A DNA stretch of 64,000 nucleotides, taken from assembly GCF_018320785.1 (NCBI RefSeq), contig NC_054865.1, positions 35,278,398-35,342,397 on the forward strand, read 5' to 3'. The position numbers and the translations under genes were made by a program. Shown in pieces: positions 55,301-64,000 of the stretch. Source of the stretch: Cheilinus undulatus. Its lineage: Eukaryota; Chordata; Actinopteri; Labriformes; Labridae. The notes beneath the pieces were generated by a model, which saw only the letters and a program-made list of their open reading frames with translations, ran no database searches and was not told the DNA's origin. How positions within the stretch are numbered: position 1 is the stretch's first letter; each line of letters begins with the position of its first letter.

Positions 55301-58300
55301 AGCACATATTAACACATTACAGAAGTACTAAGTACTTTATGTAAGATGAGAATCAGGTATGAATGTCACTCAAAGTAGTTTACAACATGTTCTCATTTAC
55401 AAATGTGTTGAACTGTGAGCTACTATTAAGCTCTAGTGTTGCAGTTTTACACACTTTACGTATTTTTATTTTAGAGCCTCCGTCAGTGCCTGCCGTGCAC
55501 CCCACGCCCACTTTCAATACATAACCAGTACAGTCCAGCATTTTCCATACATCAACATCAGCAGTTTGTTGTTACTGAACTCTCACATTTTCAGCTGAGA
55601 AGAAAAACTCACCTTTTGAACATAGCTCTGCTCACCAGTGTCACTTCTCCCTAATAGACCAATCAAAATCAAGAAGGGGTGGGACTTCTAATATCAGCCT
55701 TGTAAACAACAATGGTGGGTGAGACCTAGATTATTTTGAGGGTACAGCTGCTGCAAATATCAGGACAGGATTCCTTTACATTATTTATGTTTTCTATGTG
55801 ATACTGAATAAAATAAGTAAAAAGAGCTAATTATACACAATCTTATGAGGGGAACAGAAGTCAGATTTCATAACATGGCAACCACAAATGCAAAAAAAAG
55901 TAAAATCATGGGTATTGCCAGTGAGAAAAAGAAAATTGGCAAAAAAATATGAAAAACCCTCTTTAATTCAAAGTGAAAACAGATTTCTATGAAGTAATGT
56001 CAATTAAACAAAATATGAAAGCTAAAATAAATGATTGTATGAATTTCGACCCCTCTTTTAAGTGACTGACCTAATTCAACAGAGGTCCAGCCAGTTGGTG
56101 CTAGCAGTCTCACAACTGGTGAGTTGGGGATCACCTGAGTAGAATGAATATGTCTCAAGTGATTTTAAGTGTTGCAAGAGCCGGCTCCACAACAAGCTGC
56201 AGGTCGCCATGGTGGGTCATAAAGTCGATATGAGTTACTTATACAAACACCTGGGAGAGGAGACGTCGGTGCTGAAGGAGCTCTCAGATGGCTTGTAGTA
56301 TAGTATAGATTGTTGTATAGACACCTGTGTCTGGAAGGTCCATTCAGTGGTTAATCAGTATTCCTGGCTACCATTGCACCATGAAGACAAAGGAACACTC
56401 CAAGCAGCTCAGAAAAATTCCAAGGCACAGTTCAGTTACATCCATCATCAAGAAATGGAAGGAATGTGGCACATGTGTAAATCTGCCTAGATCAGACCGT
56501 CCTCACAAACCGTGCAAGGAGACTAGTGAGAGAGACCACCAAGACACCTATGACTACTCTGAAGGAGTTACAAGCTTCAGCAGCTGAGATTTGAGAGACT
56601 GAATGCAACAACTGTTAGACAGGATCTTCACCAGTCAAAGCTGTACGTAGAGTGGCAAAGAAAAAGACACTATTGAAGAAAAATACATATTAAATCTCGA
56701 CTAGAGTTCACCAAAAGGCACATGGGAGACTCCATGGTCAAGTGGAAGAAAGGTCTTTGGTCTGATGAGGCCAAAATGGTACTTTTTGGCCATCAGACAA
56801 GACACTATGTTTGGTGGACACCAAGCACTGCATGTCATCACAAACACACCATCCCCACTGTGATGCATGGTGGTGGCAGCGCCATGCTGTAGGGATGCTT
56901 ATCAGCTGCTGGCCCTAAATTACTTGTTAAGGTAGAGGGTAAAATAAATGCAGCAAAATATGGGAAAATACTGGAGGACAATCTAATTCAGTCTTCAAGA
57001 GAACTATGGCTTGGGAAAAGATTTATTTTCAAGCAAGACAGTGACCCCACGCTTATAGCAAAAGCTCCACAGAAATGGTTTAAAGACGACAAGGTGAATG
57101 TGCTGGAGTGGCCGAGTCAAAGCCTAGACATCAAATCCAATAGGGAGATTGTGGCTGGACTTGAGAAGGGCTGTTCAAGCCTGATCCCCACAAAACCTGA
57201 ATGAGCTTGAGCAGTTTTGCAAAGAAGAAAAGAGTAAAATTTCAGTGTCCAGATGTGCAAGCCTGATTGAGATCCTTCCACACAGACTCAGTGCTGTGAT
57301 TTCAGTCAAACTGCATCTACTAAATACTCACTTGAAGGAGGTGAATATTTCTGCAGTTGCTTATTTTACATGAAATAATTTTATTTCATTAACATTAATT
57401 TGTAGTAGTCTGTTTTCCATTGATGTTAAATTTGTATTGTCTTTTGTCCAGAAAGCTCTCCACCAACTTATGATGAAAATATCTAGTTTTATTGCTGCTT
57501 AACTCTCCCACGGATCAAGATCTATGATATCAGATCTTTCTTGTTAATTTTTAATTTCTTTTTCGCTGGAGAACCAAGTTAAACCTCCAGATAAAAAACA
57601 AAAACATTCAAGTTCTTTGCTCTTAAACCAAAATTGAGACTGAAAAACACTTAAGTGTTGTGCTGCTGAATGAAGCTGCAAGTTGTTTTATTTTTCTTTC
57701 AGAACTTCTTTATTTGTTCAAGCCAATATTACCTCAAAAAGAAATAAAAAGGTACTCTATAATACAAAATAATAGTAATACAAGTTAGAGATGCACAGAT
57801 TGTGAAAATTTGGGCCAATATTGATGATCAAAGTAGCAATTTAAAAAATTGCCTACCAATACCAATGTTTTTTTTTTAATCATCCCTTCTTTTGGTGCGA
57901 CCCTCCCACTGGGCCAATATTTTCTCTTGTGTTTGACCATGAAAACAGATCAATTTGTCCAATGGGTGAGCTCTTCTGCCCAGTATGAAATGTTTGATTC
58001 AGCAGTTAGGTGAACTGGATGCCAATATTTAATTGATATGGCACAACAATTAAACATTGGCTACTGATAGCTTTTCACAACACATTGTTTACAGGTAGCA
58101 GATGTTTGTTAACAGGGCTGATATCAGCCTAATACCAGTGTTAACGCATATAAGACAGAGATACTGATATGAATTAAACTTTACCTGTATAGCGCCAATT
58201 CATAACAAATGTTTTCTCAAGACTCTTTACTCTTTATTAGATTATCCAGAGACACTTAACATGTGGCAAAGTAGAACCAAATTCATGCAGAACAGCCATT

Positions 58301-61300
58301 GTGTTGCACATTTAAAACTTAATGTGGTGATATGTTACCACATCGTATGATATACGATTTATGGTATAAAACTGTGGCTTTATTCAAAACAGGCATGAAT
58401 CATCTTTGTCATTCTTTATATTCTTCTGTGTTTATTGTGTTTCAGGAGCTTCTGTGACAATCTGAACTACCATCCCCTGAGTGCTGCAGACTTTGGAAAG
58501 ATGATGAAAAACGTCTTCCCCAACATGAAGGCACGTCGACTTGGCATGAGAGGAAAATCTAAATATCCTTTACTGGAAAGGGTTTTAACCGTCTGGTCTC
58601 TGACTCTGGTCACAGACCATCTGCTGCTGCAGTTCATAAGCTCTCTAAATATAGATGTGAGATGAAATAAAGTCCCCCTCTGCCTCAGAAGCACAAGCAT
58701 AATACAGAGGGCCCTTTGGGGGAGTCTGTTCTTTTGACCTTCATGACGCAATTGTGTCCTTTTTTGTCAGACAGCTATGTTAATATTTATGACCTTTAGT
58801 TGGTGGGGTCAATCAAAGTGTCATTGTGTAAGGTGAGATCCCACATCAGTCATTTATGGATAACAGTGTGAAAAAAACTTAACTGTTTTTCTTTTGAAAC
58901 AATTTTTTCTTCATCCTCAAATGAGCAAAATGCAAAGATGCTAACATTGATTATTAATTTATATCATAATTCTATTAAAAGTACTTATTAAAAATGTACA
59001 AAAAATAAAAACCCAGACATTCACTTTAAAATGACAGACACAGAGGTTAAATTGACTCAAACACAAACAAAAATGACAGCATCACAAGAAATTAACAGAA
59101 TATCACTTCGTGCCTTTCTGTTTTCACTAAAACCCATAAAAGAAAATGAAAACTTTAAATGTATCAGTTCATGGTGTCAGTATGATGAGTTGTACTATAC
59201 ATAAATGTGATTTAAAAGCACATGCTTCAGACACAGTTGCAAAAAGATTGCTTTAAAAAGACCAATTAAATGTATCTAATGTTAGCAAATTTCCTCACAG
59301 GACCCAAGCACGTCCTCTAAAGAAAATGTGGGACAGACAATATGTATTGAAATCAATAACACTGATTCACACTGAATCATTTTGTACAGTTGATCTTCAC
59401 TGCAAAGCTTAAAAAATGTTTGGTTTTGTCATCTGTGGGGTCACTTTGAAACCTTTGCCTGACTGTCATAAGGCTGATCCATCTTGAAAAGCTGCAATCC
59501 ACATTTGTGCGACATTTTGGGAGAACGAGGCGGTAGCTGTGGGTGGGGTAAAGTTGTGCTGTAAGCTTTTAGCAATGGCTGCCTCCAGTGTTGTAATTAG
59601 CTCAGAAGGAGCTATAGTTTAGCAACAGTTTTGTCACAACTGGACCACATTTTTTATCTAAACAAGAAAAAAGATGTTTAAGCTCTTCTGGCGACCTGTT
59701 TTGGCAGGAGTTTGTGATCATTACTGGTGAGGGGGGCTTGTAGTGTCAGCCAGTGTGCACAGTTGCTGCTGGTGAAGTGATTAGCTTGGATGTAGCCCCA
59801 GTGGCAGTTCTATAAAAAATGGATCACATTTGTTTATTTAAACAAGAGCAAAGAGTCGCACTGAAAGCTTTTCATGACTGAGAAGATGTGTTCCCTCTTC
59901 AGCCAACCTGTTTTGGTATGAGTTTGCAATCATTACTGGGTGGGTTGGGTTGTATTGTAAGTCAGTCCAATGGCTACCGCCATGGTAGCGATTAGCTTGG
60001 ATGTAGTCCTGCCTTGCCCAAACGCTTTGTATGGGAGGTTTCCCAGATGAATGTGAAATATATCCATGCAATGGATATATGAAACAGTCTATCTGGAGTG
60101 TCAGGTTAGTCACTTTGCACTTAACAGCAGATTCTCTTAAAATAAACATCCATATTAAAACACAAACACATATCCAGAGCTTGAAAAAGTATCTGATGGT
60201 ATTTCTGTGAGAACTTTGGCCATAGAATAAGGTTGCACCATTCTTATTGCAAACATTCAAGCAGATTTGATGTGTTTGATGACTGAGGCAATATATCTGA
60301 GCTGAAATTTAACATGCTGCTTCTAACAGCTTATATCCAAGTCAAGATGCTGATTTAAGTGAAACTTGGTGTGCTGTCTTAATTTTACAGAGGCAACTTA
60401 GGGATTAGTCCTGAAAATAATGAGCTCTGGATTTGTTGTCTTTGCATCATTAAAGTTATGGGGAAAACATTCCTTTTTCATTTGTTTGTCCAAATTTAAA
60501 AAAACAACACATTAGCATATTTTGTTTGGAAGTTGAAAAGTTTGGGAAAGTATTGTTACAAAAGAAACATTTTATAATAACAGAAGAAGAGAAAACTGAT
60601 TTTGCAGTATCCCTTCGTTATTCCTTGAACTGTACATTACCATTCTTCTTCCTCCTGAATCATGTTTTTGTTCTTAACACCAGTGTACATATTGCTACAG
60701 TGGACTAAGAAAGAAGCCCTTTGTTCACATGCCATCATTACCGACTCTGGATATCCATAATACAGGAGACGTAAGTGCATTAACATCTTCATCCTGCTAA
60801 TGATGATATAATTTGCATAAGTGACTGAATCTATTTGTTTTCTGACTTTCACAGCTGTGCCATGCAGCATGCCAAGTATTTCTAACTCTTATATGAACTG
60901 TTTTTAGCTCCAGTGTGACCTCCTGGAGTCAGCAGGCCATCTGAGTAACATAAAGGAGGAGGTCCGATTCGCAGCCTGTGACCTCGTGTGTGAGTGGGCC
61001 CAAAAAGTGCTGAAACGCCAGTTTGATGCCGTAGAGGATCTAGCTCGCTTCCTTGTTGACAGCCATTACATCAGCAACAAGTCCTTGGCTGCTCTCACCA
61101 TTACAACAGGCACAGCAACAGGTAAGACTCACCACACCTGTGACTCATGCCCCCGTGTGGAAACTGGCCTGTAGTGGCATCTGGTGGCTGACGGCTGTTA
61201 CCGCACATGACAGTCTACAGAAGCCAGAAATGAGGTTCAATTAAGGTCGTCACAAAATTCAATACTCCTGTACTTTATAATACCACAAGCTTTGAAATGA

Positions 61301-62503
61301 CAGGTTGTCTGTTATAAGAATCAGCAATAGCATTGAAAAGTACATCTGCTTTTAAGATGTATTAGGTCATATTTTAAACCCAAAGCCAATGAGTCAAATT
61401 GCATATGTACACACATTGGCAATGCTGGAGTGCCAGTGTATTTGTGCAATTTATACAGTGTGGAGGAGTTTTCTATCAAGTTTGTTTATCAAATACAAGC
61501 AAGTAACCAAAGTGAATGCGGAGGACTTCAGTTTTTGTTTTTGTGATCTTGACACAAATATGAGATAATGTTAAAAATTCTAGTATTTTAAGATGCCTGA
61601 AACTTTTACATGTATTGATTATTGTTGATCACACTGTATGTTCAGGTGTTCTGCACAATGCAAGATATACTTATAGTTAAAAAAGAATCAACAAGTGCTT
61701 GTGCACTTTAGAAACAGACTGTTAGACTGAAGATACAGCGGCTGGTATTAAATTTGGTCTAGTTAGAATAAATTATTTGTTTGGCTGGAAAGTTCTGCTG
61801 TTGATTTTTGCTCCTTTTTTCCATTCCTCTCTGTGTTTTGATGCCTTTTTTGTTTCTCGTACTTGTAGCAATATTGACCAATTAAGGGTTTTAACTGTTG
61901 ACAATTACTAATGTTATGCATTTTCCATATTAATATATTTCATTAATTTATTTTTAAATTTTCAGTTTAATTGAATGTTTTTTCCGTATTATTGAATATA
62001 TTTTTCCCCTTATGTATATACTTTTGTATAATTCATTTATATATATTGTAAGTAGATTTGATCATTAATTTTGGCATTCTTGGTCCTTAGAAAGATATAA
62101 ATTTGCTTTCAATAAAAGTCTAATCACCAAACCGTATTGCACATGTAACTTCAGGCTTTACTTTAACTACATCTGCTATATTTACATTTTAAAGAATGAA
62201 GTCCTTCTTTTTCTTTCTACAGAGGTTCATACTCCTCCGGCGGTCTCAGCGTTCATCCCCACTGCCGAGGCTCACTCTTTCCAGCCTCATGTGACAACGT
62301 TGTCCTCACCTTCTGTCGATGCAAAGCAGCAGCTGCAGAGGAAGATCCAGAGGAAACAACAGGAACAGAAGCTGCAGTCACCTTCACCTGGAGAGGGACA
62401 GGCCAAGAGGATTGACGAGAGTTTGCCCTGTGCTAGTCCCCTGCCTCAGTCACCTCAGCCAGCTATCGGCATCATGGTCGCTGCTGTATCGAGCCCCATC
62501 ACA
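37303..62503 (+). CDS. rfx7: regulatory factor X7, N-terminal part (3' end beyond window)
   Basis: Eight coding exons: 37303-37427, 45432-45465, 52573-52667, 52872-52994, 58446-58562, 60689-60770, 60908-61121, 62223-62503, together exactly 357 codons ending in phase 0 at a GTAAGA donor. The start MAEEDPQQQ and the block [20 protein letters not shown] are RFX7's own. The RFX winged-helix DNA-binding domain spans about residues 98-174, from [13 protein letters not shown] to [18 protein letters not shown] at 180-185 fits the PxLPxL motif bound by ankyrin-repeat partners such as ANKRA2. A conserved helical segment ([20 protein letters not shown]) and a Gln/Lys-rich region follow. RFX7 is a nuclear transcription factor. 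About a quarter of the usual ~1,400 residues is here. Intron 5 is AT-AC type. Exon 3 encodes a six-Ser run. Teleosts may carry rfx7a and rfx7b; I cannot tell which this is. Confidence 0.95.
37428..39578 (+). other. rfx7 intron 1, first part
   Basis: Apart from a MITE-like element at 38408-38671, I recognise nothing. A G-poor C/A run (CCCCCCCCCCAAAAAA) occurs near 39192. No gene is supported. Confidence 0.45.
38408..38671. repeat. MITE-like element with GTTCACACTG ends
   Basis: The left end GCTATGTTCACACTGCAG and the right end GGCCTGTTGTTTGAATGTAGC are diverged inverted copies of the same terminus. The body is about 260 bases with no coding capacity. Flanks CCTTTA and CTTTTA may be the decayed duplication. 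Confidence 0.5.
39579..40919. mobile_element. hAT-like non-autonomous element in rfx7 intron 1
   Basis: A perfect 8-bp duplication GTAGTGTG lies at 39579-39586 and 40912-40919. It flanks inverted ends TAGGGGTGTGAC (39587) and GTCACACCCCTA (ending 40911), an exact 12-bp inverted repeat. Subterminal GAGACGAGAC / GATCTCA motifs occur at both ends. No transposase frame exists in the 1,325-bp body. The intact termini suggest a comparatively young insertion. Confidence 0.88.
42835..43180. repeat. teleost interspersed repeat
   Basis: It begins TAAATGGACTTGAGCTTAT and contains GCGCTTTTCTAGTCATCTGAC, AGTGTCTTGCCCAGGAACAC and GAGCTACAGCTGCCCC, all phrases of a very common fish repeat. The right end contains TGGCTCAGTTGG, which resembles a tRNA A-box, but no tRNA fold follows. 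Confidence 0.7.
43419..44150. repeat. possible degenerate hAT-like element
   Basis: The left part starts AGGGATGCATATTATC, with GATATTAGTATCCGCAGATA motifs. The right part near 44110-44140 has GCATATTAGATATCAGCAAA. This is the look of a fish repeat family starting AGGGATGCAC. I find no duplication. A similar patch with GAGATGCACAGATTG lies at 57788-58160. Confidence 0.3.
45466..46334 (+). other. rfx7 intron 2, first part, nothing recognised
   Basis: AT-rich intronic sequence without definable repeats, between exon 2 and the fold-back element at 46335. Confidence 0.4.
46335..47162 (-). mobile_element. Tc1/mariner-like element with long inverted arms
   Basis: The sequence at 46341-46375 (GAGCAGCAGGGCTGAGTATG) is matched in reverse complement at 47123-47158. 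The match continues inward for about 200 bases on each side, so the arms can pair. Between them the + strand retains decayed transposase text: a catalytic-region block decoding to DDNAHPHRA (46780-46810), then a frame related to NPLNTC and the segment TTGGCTGACTTGGGACAAAT. The transposase is interrupted by stops and deletions. The strand label follows no intact gene. Confidence 0.65.
47429..48404. mobile_element. non-autonomous DNA element with CAGAGGTGTCAA ends
   Basis: CAGAGGTGTCAAGTAAC at 47429 is mirrored by ACTTTTGACACCTCTG ending at 48404. Both subterminal regions carry acTT-rich text (TACTTAAGTAGAAATTT on the left, TTTACTTGAGTAAAAAG on the right) of a known fish family. The 976-bp body has no transposase. 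I find no clean duplication outside the ends. Confidence 0.65.
48405..51189 (+). other. rfx7 intron 2, middle part, nothing firm
   Basis: AT-rich. Section 49120-50060 reads on the + strand like badly decayed coding sequence with many stops, possibly an old LINE, but no motif clinches it. A - strand frame of 129 codons at 50785-51174 ([16 protein letters not shown]) has no recognised domain or splice context. Confidence 0.4.
51190..51378. repeat. short teleost repeat ending TTTTTACAGTCTATGG
   Basis: The segment contains GGAAGCTGCTGCGGATTGGC and ends CAGTTCTTTTTACAGTCTAT, both familiar from a dispersed fish repeat. It abuts the Tc1 remnant at 51380. Confidence 0.5.
51380..52140 (-). mobile_element. 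degenerate Tc1-like element
   Basis: The - strand decodes to Tc1 transposase pieces: [20 protein letters not shown] (51855-51730) followed by [10 protein letters not shown] and a degraded region where the second catalytic Asp block should be. The 3' portion near 51380-51560 still encodes the terminal region. Frameshifts split it over two frames; both ends are eroded. Confidence 0.7.
53030..54702. mobile_element. unclassified DNA element with AAAAAGTTGGGAC ends
   Basis: The left end has TTTCAAAAAGTTGGGACAAT and the right end has GGCCCAACATTTTTGGAATT. These are inverted copies with a few changes; the family is very common in teleosts. The body shows decayed text such as CACTTTAGGCCTGTCCGTCT but no intact transposase. 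I leave the superfamily open. Confidence 0.65.
55890..57430 (+). mobile_element. Tc1/mariner-superfamily copy with a foreign-looking insert
   Basis: Same family and orientation as 27590-28762 but longer. The + strand retains the transposase N-terminus ([19 protein letters not shown], a helix-turn-helix stretch, 56420-56475). It also keeps the middle block ([14 protein letters not shown], 56845-56885) with later catalytic regions eroded. Compared with the mns1-intron copy it carries about 125 extra bases at 56174-56297. Confidence 0.75.
56174..56297 (+). other. coding-like insert inside the transposon
   Basis: A GC-richer stretch interrupts alignable transposon sequence. One + frame reads [20 protein letters not shown] and continues to [10 protein letters not shown] followed by TAG, 40 residues with balanced composition. 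The element's usual text (ATAGACACCTGTGTCT) resumes downstream. I do not recognise the protein. It could be a captured exon fragment, a retrocopy piece or chance. Confidence 0.4.
58563..60688 (+). other. U12-type AT-AC intron of rfx7
   Basis: The intron starts ATATCCTTT (58563-58571), the textbook U12 AT-AC donor. It ends AC (60687-60688), preceded by a branch-point-like TTCTTAAC at 60671-60678, about 11 bases before the end. No GT donor at the exon edge would work. Removing exactly this segment joins AA|A into Lys165 and restores KSKYCYSGL, conserved in RFX7. Within the intron, 59640-60010 is a diverged direct duplication. Confidence 0.92.
59640..60010. repeat. diverged tandem duplication
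   Basis: Two adjacent units of about 165-200 bases share CACATTTTTTATCTAAACAAG / CACATTTGTTTATTTAAACAAG-type text, ACCTGTTTTGG, TCATTACTGG and GATTAGCTTGGATGTAG. No coding meaning is evident. Confidence 0.6.
61122..62222 (+). other. rfx7 intron 7, nothing recognised
   Basis: GTAAGA to TCTACAG. AT-rich DNA without definable repeats or other genes. Confidence 0.45.
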
Positions 62504-64000
62504 GTAAGAAAGCAGGACTCTTTTTTTTTTTTTGGATATGAGTTGAAACAGTCACACATTTTGGTGGATATTGACCAGATTTACTCACTGACTATTTTTA
62601 AGTGAGTGTAGACTTTTTATTAAAAGATTAGACTAGTCTTTTTCAACATGTCTGTGACATCTTTTTGGCAAGATAGGAATTAAACTTTGAGAAAGACCCA
62701 ACCCTGATCATCTTAAAACTCTCTGTGCCAATTAAATAAAGATCTCAAATCAGAAGATGTAGTCCTTACAGATCAGATGTTATTGTTTACATTTTAATAC
62801 ACGTAAAATAGGGTAAACATAAAAAGCAAAAAGTTGTGCCCCAATTAACATTAATGTGCTTCAGAGCACGAGTTGAATCTACTTAAATAAGACTGTCCTT
62901 TTTTTTTCAATTTGGCTGTAAATATGTGCTGTATATCACCACAGCATTACATAGATTTAGAAAAGCCAACTAGTTGACCCAGAAATTGATATTTTTTATA
63001 TGTCGGTCATTAATAAATTCATCACCTTTGAACTTTTAGGCAGTCCAAATTTCAGAAAATTTTGTTTGCTCTCTTTTGATTGCCAGTTTTTGTAAAACTG
63101 AAAAGGCAAGGCAAGTTTTATTTTTAAAAAACAAAACATTTATAACATTAACAACATTAAAATATAGCAAGAGGACTTTAGGAAAGAAGCATGTCATACT
63201 TTAAATTAAAAAGAAAGCTTAAAAATAAGAATGTAAAAACTTAAAAGTAAGATTGTAAACTTGCTCTTTACGCCATGCAGAGCTCTGGTGGACACAGATT
63301 CACCTGCTGTTCTTACCTAATTGAGATAGATGGGGTCTAACAGTCCATCCCAGAATGTCTTCCCAAGGATTTAGACTCACAGTTCACTCCATCTGTGTCG
63401 AGTACAGCCCAAAGCTGTGCTGGAAACATCTTGCAGGGTTGTTGTGGTTGAAAAATCCACTCACAGTCATGTATTGCTTCAGCTTGGAATTGATCTCAAG
63501 TTCCTTGAATTCTTAGTCTTTAATTTTTTGCTCTAAATTTGCTTTTAATCATTCAAATTAATGAGAACATTAAAGTATGTTGGGTCTGACAATTATAAAC
63601 AAATAACTATAAGTAATCAGCTCTGTGCCCACTCAAGAATTCAGTGCTTTGAAGTCACTGACCTAAGAGTCTAACTCTTGCCGACATAGATTCACAGACA
63701 TTGTCTTAGTCTAATTGAAATAAAATTGAAATAAATTCTGTTGCCCAGAATATCTTCCTTACAGTTTGCTCCATCAGTGTTGATTCACAGCTAACAGGTT
63801 ATACCCGTTTGTACTTAAGATGCCCAGAATGCATTAAAATGGTAATAAAAGAGGAAGAACTGTGTCATTATCCCAGACTTATGGATGGTAATATGATACT
63901 CCTGTGGGAATGTCATATGTACTTAAAATTAGTGCAGGTATTAAAATTAACTGGTGGAAATTAGATAACATGTTGCCAGATTTTAAGCTAGAATTCAGTT
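62504..64000 (+). other. rfx7 intron 8 (incomplete), with weak internal repeats
   Basis: The intron runs out of the window. Blocks at about 63280-63400 and 63680-63800 share ACAGATTCAC/ATAGATTCAC, CCCAGAATGTCTTCC/CCCAGAATATCTTCC and CACTCCATCTGTGT/TGCTCCATCAGTGT, an old direct duplication. The last 150 bases read like decayed LINE text but are too short to call. Confidence 0.45.

Larger units (their letters stand above)
52995..58445 (+). other. rfx7 intron 4, transposon-rich
   Basis: This 5.4-kb intron lies within the DNA-binding domain, splitting a Lys codon after DEY. It holds elements at 53030-54702 and 55890-57430. Between 54703 and 55889 I recognise nothing. The part 57431-58445 contains only possible hAT-like debris (57788-58160). 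Confidence 0.6.

Overview
The window is a piece of a teleost fish nuclear genome. The evidence is split genes with short GT-AG exons and AT-rich introns, vertebrate-type proteins, and fish-typical repeats (Tc1/mariner, hAT-like elements with TAGGGGTG ends, L2 and L1/Tx1-type LINE fragments). I cannot fix the species. Four genes are recognised in the order znf280d (+), mns1 (+), tex9 (-), rfx7 (+, 3' end outside). As far as I recall, the same four-gene block exists in man (15q21.3), which supports the individual calls.

Layout. 1-5.9 kb: the last exons of an unrecognised + strand gene (558-1062), a fish interspersed repeat, and an L1/Tx1-type LINE on the - strand flanked by a 12-bp target duplication and itself interrupted by an L2-type LINE tail. 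5.9-23.9 kb: znf280d, 17 coding exons joined without a phase break into an 823-aa zinc-finger protein. Its 7.6-kb seventh intron holds a triple-nested transposon block and a second hAT-like element. 23.9-26.2 kb: intergenic with a Tc1 remnant. 26.4-30.6 kb: mns1, 494 aa. 30.7-35.7 kb: tex9 on the - strand, 363 aa, tail to tail with mns1; it has one GC-AG intron and an X-box-like palindrome just upstream of its start. 35.7-37.3 kb: AT-rich DNA, then a CpG-rich promoter with an NRF1-like site. 37.3-64 kb: rfx7, first eight coding exons (357 codons) across introns loaded with DNA transposons. Its fifth intron, inside the DNA-binding domain, has the termini of a U12-type AT-AC intron.

How the genes relate. 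mns1 is an axonemal/meiotic coiled-coil protein and tex9 a testis-enriched coiled-coil protein; both fit ciliated or germ-line expression. rfx7 is a winged-helix RFX factor of the class that reads X-box sites, and an X-box-like site lies at the tex9 start. znf280d is a nuclear C2H2 protein. There is no operon logic; adjacency is conserved synteny.

No wholly new system was found. The strongest unusual items are the AT-AC intron in rfx7, the three-layer transposon nest, the nested LINEs with an intact outer duplication, the in-frame TGA with alternative donors in the left-edge gene, and a short coding-like insert inside a Tc1-family element.
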